The notes under the pieces are model-generated. The model made no database searches. It was not told where the DNA came from and was given only the letters and a program-made list of their open reading frames with translations. Positions 1 to 10,397 of a stretch of 64,000 nucleotides of DNA are shown here, piece by piece. The position numbers were made by a program, and so were the translations under genes. This stretch comes from Cichorium intybus (taxonomy: Eukaryota > Streptophyta > Magnoliopsida > Asterales > Asteraceae): positions 84,122,494-84,186,493 of the forward strand of contig CM042013.1 in NCBI GenBank assembly GCA_023525715.1, read 5' to 3'. The first letter of the stretch is position 1. Each line of letters begins with the position of its first letter.

Positions 1-11
1 ATTTCGTGATT

Positions 12-240
12 GGAGTTATGTCCCCAGTGTTTTAATCCTTCATCTATATCATTCATACTACTTTTAAGGCTATATGACAACACATATACTTTACCACATT
101 ACTCATTATTTATGGGGAGTTATGTCCCCCAATGCTTTATTTCTTCATTTATATCACTTTATATACCTTTTTAAGGTTATGTATCAACACATATACCTTA
201 ACTACATTATTCATTACTCATGGAGAGTTATATCCCCATA
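12..240. repeat. Three imperfect ~105-bp repeats with hairpin core
   Basis: The core string GGAGTTATGTCCCC recurs at about 12-25, 115-129 and 222-237, with similar flanks (CAACACATATAC and CATTACTCAT). The middle copy pairs GGGG with CCCC around an 8-nt loop. The outer copies pair less well. Confidence 0.6.
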
Positions 241-819
241 TAACTTATTATCTTTCATAACATTCTTGTACTTTTACATATACTCTTTCTACCATTTCAT
301 CATTACTTCTATGTATTTTAAGGTTATAAGCCAAATAATAACTCTTATATCATTACTTATCTCTTACTTATCATTCATACACTTTTCATAATATGATATT
401 CTCATTAGAACACCAATATCATTATCTCACATAATACTTATCGACATAACATAAGTATTAACACATATTCATCTCTTCATATAGAAAACATAATAAATAT
501 TTCATAATATTTTCCATGTATCTCAAAATGGGTAAAAGCTACATGTACTCACCTTGGCTAGTTAGAGAAGTCTAACTAGGGTTACTCCGTTTCCTTGTCC
601 CTTCCATTCCATGAATTTTACTCCTTAATTACCTAAGGAGTTCATTAACATTCTTATTAATACATGATAGGTATTAACAATACATATAAAGACCACTTAA
701 CCCATGTCCTAATATACTTATTTTCATGTTCTCACACATTATTATGCTTATACTAGAAGTTCGGGGATCAAACTACACAAATAGGGCAATAACGGGAGTG
801 AATTTCAAGAATTCAGGTC

Positions 820-923
820 ACACGGGTCGTGTGGGACTCACACGGGTCGTGTAGGACCTTTAGACCCTCGGATTGCAGACCCAGGTTCCCAACACGGGTC
901 GTGTAACCTAACAGGGGTCGTGT
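820..923. repeat. Four copies of ACACG-GGT-CGTGT palindrome
   Basis: Copies lie at 820-832, 840-852, 892-904 and 911-923 (the last reads ACAGG in its left arm). The arms ACACG and CGTGT are inverted repeats around a 3-bp spacer, as for a dimeric protein-binding site. They sit in the central part of the LTR remnant. Confidence 0.65.
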
Positions 924-1823
924 CAGGCTACAGACCCATTTTTCCAGCCCCCGAATTTTGTTCTTTCTTTGCAGTTTTAGTTCATTTCTTGGTTCCATTT
1001 GTTCCCAAACTTTACCAATAGGTTCTATTGACCTTCTAACATGTCAAGAACATATTTTTATTCTCATTAAGACTTATTTAGTTCATGACTTAATGGTTAA
1101 GACCATAGGATGTCACAAGAGCTCTAAGGAAGCTCATGTGCACATCAATTCTAATACAATAGTCTATTTCTTTCCAACTTCTATATATACATTTATACAA
1201 TCAAGGGAAGCTAAATTAGGGGTTTTACAACCCAAAACACACTTCATTCTTTACCAATTCATGACTCTCATTAGCCATTTCTATAGGTTTCATTCATGGA
1301 ATCATCAATTCCATTCCTCCTTTCCAATTACCATTTAGTTCCAACTTATTGTTGATTGCTTGGAATCATTAGGAAACCACTTGTAAGGGTTCCTTTCATC
1401 CATAAACATAGTTATAACTACTTAATTACATCAATTTAACACCATGATCTAAAACCCCCAATATCTAGGGTTCATATGAATCAATTTCATCAAACAATGA
1501 TTCTAAACCATCCATATGTTGGATAATGATCATAAGGTAACTAGAAACATAATCTAACTACTTGGAATCATTGGAATTACTCCTCCTCCAACATATGAAA
1601 TTCGGACATGAAACCCTAAACGGGTTTTCTAGCAAGAAATGATGAAATCTTACCTTATGTAAGCTAGGAATTCAAGGAATTTGATCATATAACGTTGCTA
1701 GCTCTCAATTCTTCATGAATTCCTCAAGAACCGCCATTTCCTTCTCCATCTTCTCTGGAATTTACGTGAGTTATGGCTAAAAGGGGAGAGATCACCTTTT
1801 TATACCTCACATCTTTCATGAAA

Positions 1824-2158
1824 TGACCGGTTGGAGCTGCCCGAGCAGCTTAGTCAGATTCACGACACGTTCCACGTTTCGTAGCTCAGAAAGTGCGTTA
1901 CTGAGGAATCTACAATAGTACCTTTGGAAGATATTCAATTGGATGAACGCTTAAATTATGTGGAGCAACCAATTGCCATCATTGAAAGGAAGATAAAGAC
2001 TTTACGAAATTAAACAATAGGATTGGTTAAGGTTCAGTGGCAACATCGAAAAGGGTCCGAGTAGACTTGGGAACCGGAGGAGGAAATGCGGAGGCATTAT
2101 CCAGGATTATTTACCGGCACGGATTTCGGGGACGAAATCCAGTTAAGTGGAGGAGAAT
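1824..2158 (+). pseudogene. Chromovirus pol tail (upstream partial copy)
   Basis: This matches 8616-8948 almost base for base and encodes the integrase C-terminus and chromodomain end of the same Ty3 element that follows. It begins abruptly inside the codons for the RLELPEQLSQ region and runs through the polypurine tract into the LTR at 2159. It shares the TAG of the downstream copy (in GGGTCCGAGTAGACTTGG) and has extra damage of its own, including TAG in place of CAG in the SQL motif and TAA in place of AAA. It is the remains of a tandem neighbour lacking everything upstream. Confidence 0.85.
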
Positions 2159-3606
2159 TGTAAGACCCGTTCTGCCGAGTCGCGGCCCGAAGGAATCCGC
2201 GACGCGGCTTTAGGAAGAATCTAGAATCGTGAAGGATTCGTACGCGCGGCGCGGTTTTAAAGATCCCGCGGCGCGGTGCGCCTCTTAGGTGAAAAACCCT
2301 AATTCGGATTTAAACGCCTATATAAAGGGACCCAGCCCTAGGGTTCGTGTTTTTGGGAGTTTTCTGGAGCAGAGGCGTCTGGGTTCAGCAGAGACTCTTT
2401 GGTTCCAAGGCTTTGGTGGTTTGAAGGAAGAAATACAACGTGGGGAAAGGCTGTAGTCGATCGGGTGCATTTCTCCGTTTTCCAGAAGCAAGGTATGAGG
2501 ATCTACCTTCTGCTATTTCAGTTTATCCCGTTTTTATGGTGTTATCCCTTAAGTAGTAGTCTTAGGTGACTTGTAACCCTTAGGGTTAGACTGAGGATAT
2601 GAATAGACTTGCATGTCCCTAAGGAAGTGATCTTAGGGTAGTTTCTGATCTCAGGAAGGGTTTGGAGTGAAACCCTAGCCGATTGATGTACTGTTAATCG
2701 CTAAAAAACATTTTGGAATGTTACGAGCCGCGACGCGGACTGGCTATGTCAGCGGCGCGGACTCGGCTGAAACCCCGTATTTACTCGATGATAGCCGCGG
2801 CGCGTAGGATGAGGAGCCACGCCGCGGCGAGCGACTGTTTGACCAGGAACTTAGTTTTGACCACGGTTTGATGGCAAATATTGAGTCTAACCTTTAGGCA
2901 AGTCTGTAAGAGCCTAGTCAGTAATTGATATGTTGTATGTGTGTGGGATTTAGGTGTGTGGACGAGCTAAGTGGGGATATTTGAGAATATCTACACGGTT
3001 TCGAACCAGGTGAGTATCCTCACCTTACTATATGATGTTGCATGTTAGGCATCTTGTGTGTTGTTTACATTTATATGATTTGCTCTATATCTGTGGTTAT
3101 TTGTTGTTGGGCTCAGTACTGATGCGTGTCCCCTCGTAGCTGTTGTATGGCGAGTTGGACTATTGCCTTGTCCCATAGCTGTTGTATGATGGGCTGGGCC
3201 ATAACCGGGAACCCATAGCTGTTGTATGATGGGTAGAACCTTCCCGTGTCCATAGCTGTTGTATGATGGATGCCCGTAGCTGTTGTATGGTGGGTAGGGT
3301 CGGGTCGTTCTCGAGGACGGGTTGTTTAATGTGTGGGCATGTATGGTAACTTGTGGACTCACTAAGCTTTAAGCTTACCCGTTGTTTTTATAACATTTCA
3401 GGTAATTCAAATGACAAAGGGAAGGGCAAGGCTTGACGGCAGCGCGTCGCATTCAAGAGATTGATATCAATGAACTATAATAGTATTTTCAAATGTTTCC
3501 GCTGTTAATTTAAGTATCATGTTGAACAGTTTTATGTTTTGGAATAAATGTTTTATTGGAATCTTGGTAATAAATTTTTTTTTATTTTTGAAATTGGGGC
3601 GTTACA
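2159..3606 (+). repeat. 5' LTR of the chromovirus
   Basis: It begins TGTAAGACCC and ends GGGGCGTTACA. A TATA box (CTATATAAA) lies at 2319-2327. GC-rich CGCGGCGCGG-type motifs occur around 2253-2280 and 2727-2830. A consensus splice donor (CAG/GTGAGTA at 3010), five stem-loops (3135-3299), ACTCAC followed by a perfect inverted repeat (3363-3377) and a splice-acceptor-like TTTCAG/G (3401) follow in order. Confidence 0.93.
3135..3299 (+). repeat. Five stem-loop units in the 5' LTR
   Basis: Each unit carries the loop AGCTGTTGTATG. The flanking stems are CTCGT/GCGAG, CCCAT/ATGGG, ACCCAT/ATGGGT, TCCAT/ATGGA and CCCGT/GTGGG. In the 3' LTR the last stem reads CCCGT/GCGGG and pairs fully. Stem letters change in pairs while the loop stays fixed. 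Confidence 0.8.
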
Positions 3607-3609
3607 AAT

Positions 3610-3621
3610 TAGTATCAGAGC
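3610..3621 (+). promoter_or_regulatory. Primer-binding site (tRNA-iMet)
   Basis: TAGTATCAGAGC lies four bases after the LTR. It matches the plant initiator tRNA-Met site TGGTATCAGAGC except for one base (G to A). The copy after the 3' LTR at 10401 has the intact form. Confidence 0.85.
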
Positions 3622-4389
3622 CTTGGTTTGAGGGATTTGGATGAACTGTATTGGGAATCCAAACTCAAACTTAGGACTGAGCGATTTTGTTAAGAAAATG
3701 TTTTTGGAAGGTTAAATTAAAGTAAAAGAAGATGTGATGCGACCGTCAGTCGAGCTCAAGTAAGTTTTGTGATTCCCAATTACCCATGCCAAATTTGTGT
3801 TATGTGATAAAATGTATTGTGCTAGGATGAAAAGTTGCCTGGATAATATACTCTGTAGACTGTTTTGTGCCATATGTGCTGCTTTGGAATTTTATGCTAC
3901 TGTCGTTAGGTTGCTTAGTGAATGCTGGTAGGTTATATACAATTAGGGTAAGATAGCCTAAGAATTCTTGGTCTGGCCTTACTGGCTGTTCCTTGTTTGG
4001 TTGTGACTTTAGGGTAAATCAGTTATTCAAACGTCTATCTTATTCCTGATTGTGTACGGCTGTGCGTCCGTGAGGCGACTCGACAACATTAGCAATAGTT
4101 CTCTTAGGCACGTGTGAGATGGAGAGTTAGATCAAAAGATTAGGCACCACGGTGCCTGACCGCAGGAGTCATAGAAAATGGTTTAGTATGTGTGTGACAT
4201 TTTAGGAGGATGATTGACGAACTTGGAACAATGGCGAATAGGTGTGAAAGGTAGTGCCAGGCCAGTATTACCGAAAGCACAGGATTCACGCTTGAGTCAA
4301 GGGTAGTCAACCAAAGTCCTAGAAAGTCAAGTAATTGGGTAGATAGGAGTGACCCGAGTATTGATAATAGAACTGTTGTGCATTTCAGA
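3622..4389 (+). other. Untranslated leader of the chromovirus
   Basis: No ORF is supported between the primer-binding site and the gag ATG. The first ~125 bases are repeated at 10413-10540. Confidence 0.7.
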
Positions 4390-5530
4390 ATGGCAGTCAC
4401 TCGAAGTAACGGTGGACCAGATGCGGGTGCCTCGAGTGGGGGAGGACCGACTGATGAAAATCTTCGTAACCTGATAGCGGAGGAGGTTTCGCGAGAAGTG
4501 TTGGCTGCGATACCTCAGTTCTTTGGTACGATTAAGGCTGAGCTATGGGCAATGCTCGAGGAGCGACTGGCTACTCAGGGCACATCACGTGCTAGGGATG
4601 CAAGTTACAAGGACTTTTCGGCTTGTTCGCCTCCGATGTTCGATGGGGGCAGGGATCCGATTGTCAGTATGCGGTGGATTTCTGCGGTAGAAGGTGCCTT
4701 CCGTACCTGTTCGTGTCCTGAGAACTCCAAGGTAACATTTGTAGTGAATCTTCTAAGAGAGGGTGCAAAAGATTGGTGGGAAATACGAACGAAAGATCTC
4801 ACTCCTGCTTAGTTGGATGCCATTATGTGGCCGCAGTTTAAGGAACAGTTCAAACTGGAGTATGTTCCACAGGTGGAAATGGAACGCTTGGCGCAGGAAT
4901 ACCTAAATCTGACCCAGACTACTGAGACGGTGACGGAGATCACCAAAAAGTTTAATGAACGAGCACTCTTCTGTCCAGAGTTTGCGGCGACCGAGCGAAT
5001 GAGGATGACACGATACTTGGCGATTCTTCGCACAGACATTCGGGAATTTGTGTCTGCTACTAAGCACCAAACTCTTACTGATATGATAGCGGCCGCTCGG
5101 GCCTGAGAGTTGGAACTGGAAACCCAACAAAAGCAGAAGCGTCCGGCGCCTACTCAGACTCAGCAGGTGTCGAAGAAATTTCGAGGGTCAGATCAGGGAA
5201 AGCAAGGGCAAAGGAGCCATGGTAAATGCGGTAAATGTGGAAGGAATCATGAGGGGCGTTGCTGGGTGTTAATATGCCATAAGTGTGGGAAGGAGGGCCA
5301 CTATGCTAAAGATTGTCGACAAGAGGTCAAGATTTGTTTTAATTGTAATCAGGTAGGCCATTTCAAGGCCCAGTGTCCCCGTCTGACCCAGGGAGTGGTT
5401 CAGAATCCGGCACCCACTACACTCCGGATTACCGATGGTAGGCAGGGGAAAGGGGAAGCCCCTAAGACCAAGGGCCGAGCATTCGTCATGACCGCCGAGG
5501 AGGCACAGGATGCGCCCGACGTCGTCACGG
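4390..5530 (+). pseudogene. gag: Chromovirus gag, two in-frame stops
   Basis: This encodes the capsid/nucleocapsid protein that packages element RNA. The ATG at 4390 (MAVTRSNGG) is chosen because the frame then runs through retrotransposon gag motifs. The nucleocapsid has two CCHC knuckles (CHKCGKEGHYAKDC and CFNCNQVGHFKAQC), preceded by a shorter Cys/His cluster. Two stops in the same frame break it: TAG at 4810-4812 and TGA at 5104-5106, each one transition from CAG or CGA. The frame ends at a GT splice-donor-like site at 5531, after which the coding sense continues in another frame. Confidence 0.88.
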
Positions 5531-5598
5531 GTACTCTTTCTTTACTTGCCTCGTGTTTGTGGTGTGTGTAATTAATGTGTCTATTATGTTTTGATTAG
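5531..5598 (+). other. Putative 68-bp intron between gag and protease
   Basis: Reading through leads to a stop at 5571. Removing 5531-5598, which starts GT and ends TTTTGATTAG, joins codon phase 1 exactly, so that VVTG is followed by TFLVNSTP, the usual lead into the protease DSGAS motif, and the frame moves to that of pol. Splicing is inferred from the boundary signals and frame, not observed. Confidence 0.6.
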
Positions 5599-7559
5599 GA
5601 ACATTCTTAGTCAACTCTACGCCTACCTTTGTACTATTTGATTCGGGTGCTAGTCATTCTTTTGTGTCTGTCGCGTTGGGAAAGAGTTTCGGTATTGCTT
5701 TAGGAACTCTTCATCGGCCGTTAGAAGTAGAAATTGCGGATGATAAAACCGTGCAAGCGACTAGTGTTTATCGGGGATGTGAAGTAGTGATTCAAGGAAT
5801 AAAGTTTCTGATCGATCTCATCCCTATACCGTTGAGTGACTCTCGAGTCATCATCGGTATGGATTGGTTGGGTCAGCATGAATCATGGATCGATTGTAAG
5901 AACAAGCGAGTGTAGATTCAAACCCCAAGTGGGGGAGAGCTGGTTGTGCAGGGCGAGAGAAAGAATCGAGGTGTAGTTTTCTGTTCAGCTGTTAGGGCAC
6001 GCAGACATTTTCAGCATGGAGGTTCGGGATTTGTGGCTTATGTTTTAGATGTGCGAGAAAAGAAGCCACAGCAAAAAGCAGGTGATATACCAGTGGTTCG
6101 GGATTTTCCTGATGTTTTTCCCGAGGACCTGCCTGGTGTACCGCCAGAGAGACAGGTGGAATTCAAGATCGACTTAACTCCCGGTGCGGCTCCAATAGCT
6201 AAAGCACCGTATCGTCTTGCGCCTCCAGAGATGTTGGAGTTGTCTATTCAACTTCGGGAATTATTAGACAAGGGATTTATTCGACCCAGTTGCTCGCCGT
6301 GGGGAGCGCCTATTTTGTTTGTTAAGAAGAAGGATGGTTCCAACAGGATGTGCATAGATTATCGTGAGTTGAATAAGCTTACGGTGAAGAATCGATATCC
6401 ATTGCCTCGCATCGACGACTTGTTTGACCAACTGCAGGGCGCTTCGTGGTTCTCGAAAATTGATTTGCGGTCAGGATACCATCAAATGCGAGTACGGGAG
6501 GAAGACATCCCGAAAACGGCTTTTAGGACGAGGTACGGCCACTTCGAGTTTGTAGTGATGCCGTTCGGACTAACCAATGCCCCTGCAGCTTTCATGGATT
6601 TAATGAATCGAGTGTGTCGACCGATGTTGGATCGGTCAGTTATAGTTTTCATTGACGACATCTTAGTCTACTCTCGGAGCAGGGAGCAACATGAACAACA
6701 CTTAAAGAAAGTATTAGAGACCTTAAGGAAGGAGAAGCTTTATGCAAAATTATCCAAGTGTGACTTTTGGCTACGGGAGGTTCAGTTTTTAGGTCACGTT
6801 GTAAATGAGCAAGGAATCATGGTAGACCCGGCTAAGGTGGAGGCCGTGACGCGGTGGGAGGTTCCGAAGACTCCCTCTGAAATTAGAAGTTTCTTGGGTC
6901 TGGCTGGTTATTACCGTCGTTTCATCCAAGACTTCTCAAAGGTTGTGGTACCTTTGACTCGGCTAACTCAGAAAAACGCTGCTTTTCGGTGGGGTGAGGA
7001 GCAGCAGCAGGATTTTGAGACTTTGCGGCGGAAATTGTGTGAAGCTCTGGTTTTGACGTTGCCTGAAGGCATGGAGGACATGGTAGTTTATTGCGATGCA
7101 TCTATTTCGGGATTGGGGGCAGTCTTGATGCAACGAGGCAGGGTGATTGCTTACGCCTCGCGACAGTTGAAGCCCCATGAAGCTAACTACCCTACTCATG
7201 ATTTGGAATTAGGAGCGGTGGTCTTCGCTCTCAAGATTTGGAGACAATATTTGTATGGAGTGAAGTGCACCATCTTCACGGACCACAAGAGTTTGAAGTA
7301 CCTGATGGATCAGGCAAACCTCAATATGAGACAGAGAAGATGGTTGGATGTATTGAAAGATTATGATTGTGAGATACACTACCACCTTGGAAAGGCCAAT
7401 GTGGTAGCGGATGCGTTAAGTCATAAGGCTTCGGGTGCACCCCTTCGGGGCGTTTGTCTAAGGATGACGATTGTGACACTGCTGCTTGAGCTGATTAGGA
7501 AAGCCCATGTGGAAGCAAGCAAGAACGAGAATCAGAAAGGTGAGAGAATTGTGGGTTAG
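5599..7559 (+). pseudogene. pol: Chromovirus protease, reverse transcriptase and RNase H
   Basis: The aspartic protease signature DSGASHSF lies near 5641. The reverse transcriptase follows with PYRLAPPEM, the CIDYRELNK block and the catalytic FIDDILVYS near 6650. The RNase H-like region reads YCDASISGLGAVL and TDHKSLKYLM. A TAG at 5913-5915 separates protease from RT, and another at 7557-7559 follows RNase H; both look like CAG to TAG changes. The RT/RNase H block itself is open for more than 500 codons and its catalytic aspartates are present. Confidence 0.9.
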
Positions 7560-8938
7560 TTGGCAGCTATGGTCAAAGATAGTAGGGATTTGTTAACTTG
7601 TCATGAGAGGATTTGGTACCAAAGTTAGGCGGGGTTCGTCAAACCCTATTGGAGGAGGCACATAAATCCAAGTTCTCTATTCACCCTGGAGCAACTAAAA
7701 TGTATAGGGATCTGCGCGAATATTATTGGTGGCCAGGCATGAAGAGGGAAGTAGCTGAGTTTGTCGAAAGATGCATGACCTGTCGTAGGGTCAAGGCCGA
7801 GCACCAACGGCCGCATGGTAAGTTGCAGCCTCTTGAGATCCCAGAATGGAAATGGGAGCATATCACAATGGATTTCATCACGAAGTTGCCAAGAACCCCT
7901 CGACATATGGACACTATTTGGGTTATCGTGGATAGGTTGACTAAAAGTGCTCATTTCCTCCCCATCCAAGAGACTTACTCTGCAAAGGAATTGGCTAAGG
8001 TCTACGTAGATGAGATTATCTCTCGGCATGGTATACCGGTCTCGGTGATATCCGACCGGGATGTCCGATTTACGTCTAGGTTTTGGAAGACGTTTCATGA
8101 GGAATTAGGCACTCGCCTCCATTTCAGCACAGCATATCACCCTCAGACGGATGGGCAGAGTAAAAGGACGATTCAAACGCTGGAGGATATGCTTAGAGCA
8201 TGTGTCATCGATTTTGGCGGGAGTTGGGATTCCCACCTCCCTTTAGCTGAGTTTTCTTACAATAACAGTTATCACGCGAGCATTGGCAGGGCTCCCTTTG
8301 AAATGTTGTATGGAAGGAAATGTCGGACACCTATTTGCTGGGGCGAGGTTGGCCAGCAGGTATTGGGTAATACTGAGGTGGTGCTCAAGACAACTGAGTT
8401 AATTCAGAAGGTTCGGGAGAGATTGTTAACGGCACAGAGTCGACAGAAAAGTTATGCGGATAGGCGACGGTCCGATCTCGAGTTTCAAGTTGGGGATTAT
8501 GTTCTTCTGAAGGTGTCGCCTTGGAAGGGAGTTATTCGTTTTAGGAAGCGAGGAAAGCTTGGCCCTAGGTACATTGGACCATATCGAATTGTCGCCCGTG
8601 TAGGTAAGGTAGCTTACCGGTTGGAGCTGCCAGAGCAGCTTAGTCAGATTCACGACACGTTCCACGTTTCGCAGCTCAGAAAGTGCGTTACTGAGGAATC
8701 TACAATAGTACCTTTGGAAGATATTCAATTGGATGAACGCCTAAATTATGTGGAGCAACCAATTGCCATCATTGAAAGGAAGATAAAGACTTTACGAAAT
8801 AAAACAATAGGATTGGTTAAGGTTCAGTGGCAACATCGAAAAGGGTCCGAGTAGACTTGGGAACCGGAGGAGGAAATGCGGAGGCATTATCCAGGATTAT
8901 TTACCGACACGGATTTCGGGGACGAAATCCAGTTAAGT
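7560..8938 (+). pseudogene. Chromovirus integrase with chromodomain
   Basis: A one-base loss near 7614 shifts the frame relative to RT; the integrase frame then runs 7613-8854. The zinc domain (HPGATK ... CMTCRR), the catalytic core (ITMDFITKLP, SDRDVRFTS, GQSKRTIQTLEDMLRA) and the GKLGPRYIGPYRI motif are visible. The C-terminus (QPIAIIERK ... LVKVQW) is a chromodomain, typical of chromoviruses and used to target chromatin. A TAG at 8852-8854 stands where tryptophan is expected and cuts off the last ~25 residues before the polypurine tract. Confidence 0.88.
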
Positions 8939-8948
8939 GGAGGAGAAT

Positions 8949-10397
8949 TGTAAGACCCGTTCTGCCGAGTCGCGGCCCGAAGGAATCCGCGACGCGGCTT
9001 TAGGAAGAATCTAGAATCGTGAATGATTCGTACGCGCGGCGCGGTTTTAAAGATCCCGCGACGCGGTGCGCCTCTTAGGTGAAAAACCCTAATTCGGATT
9101 TAAACGCCTATATAAAGGGACCCAGCCCTAGGGTTCGTGTTTTTGGGAGTTTTCTGGAGCAGAGGCGTCTGGGTTCAGCAGAGACTCTTTGGTTCCAAGG
9201 CTTTGGTGGTTTGAAGGAAGAAATACAACGTGGGGAAAGGCTGTAGTCGATCGGGTGCATTTCTCCGTTTTCCAGAAGCAAGGTATGAGGATCTACCTTC
9301 TGCTATTTCAGTTTATCCCGTTTTTATGGTGTTATCCCTTAAGTAGTAGTCTTAGGTGACTTGTAACCCTTAGGGTTAGACTGAGGACATGAATAGACTT
9401 GCATGTCCCTAAGGAAGTGATCTTAGGGTAGTTTCTGATCTCAGGAAGGGTTTGGAGTGAAACCCTAGCCGATTGATGTACTGTTAATCGCTAAAAAACA
9501 TTTTGGAATGTTACGAGCCGCGACGCGGACTGGCTATGTCAGCGGCGCGGACTCGGCTGAAACCCCGTATTTACTCGATGATAGCCGCGGCGCGTAGGAT
9601 GAGGAGCCACGCCGCGGCGAGCGACTGTTTGACCAGGAACTTAGTTTTGACCACGGTTTGATGGCAAATATTGAGTCTAACATTTAGGCAGGTCTGTAAG
9701 AGCCTAGTCAGTAATTGATATGTTGTATGTGTGTGGGATTTAGGTGTGTGGACGAGCTAAGTGGGGATATTTGAGAATATCTACACGGTTTCGAACCAGG
9801 TGAGTATCCTCACCTTACTATATGATGTTGCATGTTAGGCATCTTGTGTGTTGTTTACATTTATATGATTTGCTCTATATCTGTGGTTATTTGTTGTTGG
9901 GCTCAGTACTGATGCATGTCCCCTCGTAGCTGTTGTATGGCGAGTTAGACTATTGCCTTGTCCCATAGCTGTTGTATGATGGGCTGGGCCATAACCGGGA
10001 ACCCATAGCTGTTGTATGATGGGTAGAACCTTCCCGTGTCCATAGCTGTTGTATGATGGACGCCCGTAGCTGTTGTATGGCGGGTAGGGTCGGGTCGTTC
10101 TCGAGGACGGGTTGTTTAATGTGTGGGCATGTATGGTAACTTGTGGACTCACTAAGCTTTAAGCTTACCCGTTGTTTTTATAACATTTCAGGTAATTCAA
10201 ATGACAAAGGGAAGGGCAAGGCTTGACGGCAGCGCGTCGCATTCAAGAGATTGATATCAATGAACTATAATAGTATTTTCAAATGTTTCCACTGTTAATT
10301 TAAGTATCATGTTGAACAGTTTTATGTTTTGGAATAAATGTTTTATTGGAATCTTGGTAATAAATTTTTTTTTTATTTTTGAAATTGGGGCGTTACA
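8949..10397 (+). repeat. 3' LTR of the chromovirus
   Basis: About 99.3 percent identical to 2159-3606 by eye. It carries the same TATA box, splice-like sites (9800 and 10191), stem-loop array (9925-10085) and terminal inverted repeat TGTAA/TTACA. It is followed directly by a second primer-binding site, so it also served as the 5' LTR of a neighbouring copy. Confidence 0.92.

Larger units (their letters stand above)
1..1823 (-). mobile_element. Partial Ty3-type LTR remnant, minus orientation
   Basis: No credible coding region is present. Read on the minus strand there is a TATA-like box (TATAAAAA, 1797-1804), then four copies of a near-palindrome (820-923), a 9-bp hairpin (558-579), a sequence matching a splice donor (AAG then GTGAGTACATG, ending at 547-552) and three ~105-bp repeats (12-240). 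The same order of parts, including the GTGAGTACATG string, occurs in the Ty3 LTR at 15375-17024, which is the reason for the call. Both ends are missing: the window starts inside it, and it stops where the tandem chromovirus array begins. Assignment is by layout, not by coding sequence, so the family is uncertain. Confidence 0.45.
2159..10397 (+). mobile_element. Ty3/gypsy chromovirus (Tekay/Del-like), full length but mutated
   Basis: Two LTRs of about 1448 bp (2159-3606 and 8949-10397) enclose a tRNA-Met primer site, gag with zinc knuckles, protease, reverse transcriptase, RNase H, integrase and a chromodomain, in Ty3 order. A polypurine tract (AGTGGAGGAGAAT) precedes each LTR. By eye the LTRs differ at about 10 positions plus one poly-T indel, roughly 0.7 percent, so the copy is young. 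Even so it carries stops in gag, before RT and after RNase H, and a frameshift before integrase, so it cannot be autonomous as it stands. No target-site duplication flanks it because element sequence continues on both sides. Confidence 0.92.

Noticed and set aside
958..1338. 126-codon ORF in the LTR remnant
   Set aside because: No domain, poor composition, and located in a region explained as a minus-strand LTR.
3045..3362. Minus-strand ORF with repeated PPYNSYGH-like units (also 9835-10152)
   Set aside because: It is the reverse strand of the LTR stem-loop array. The protein repeat is a by-product of the DNA repeat, and the transcript direction of the LTR is plus.
3610..3621. tRNA-Met gene fragments near LTRs
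   Set aside because: Only the 12-13-nt primer-binding site is present. No cloverleaf sequence surrounds any of the copies.
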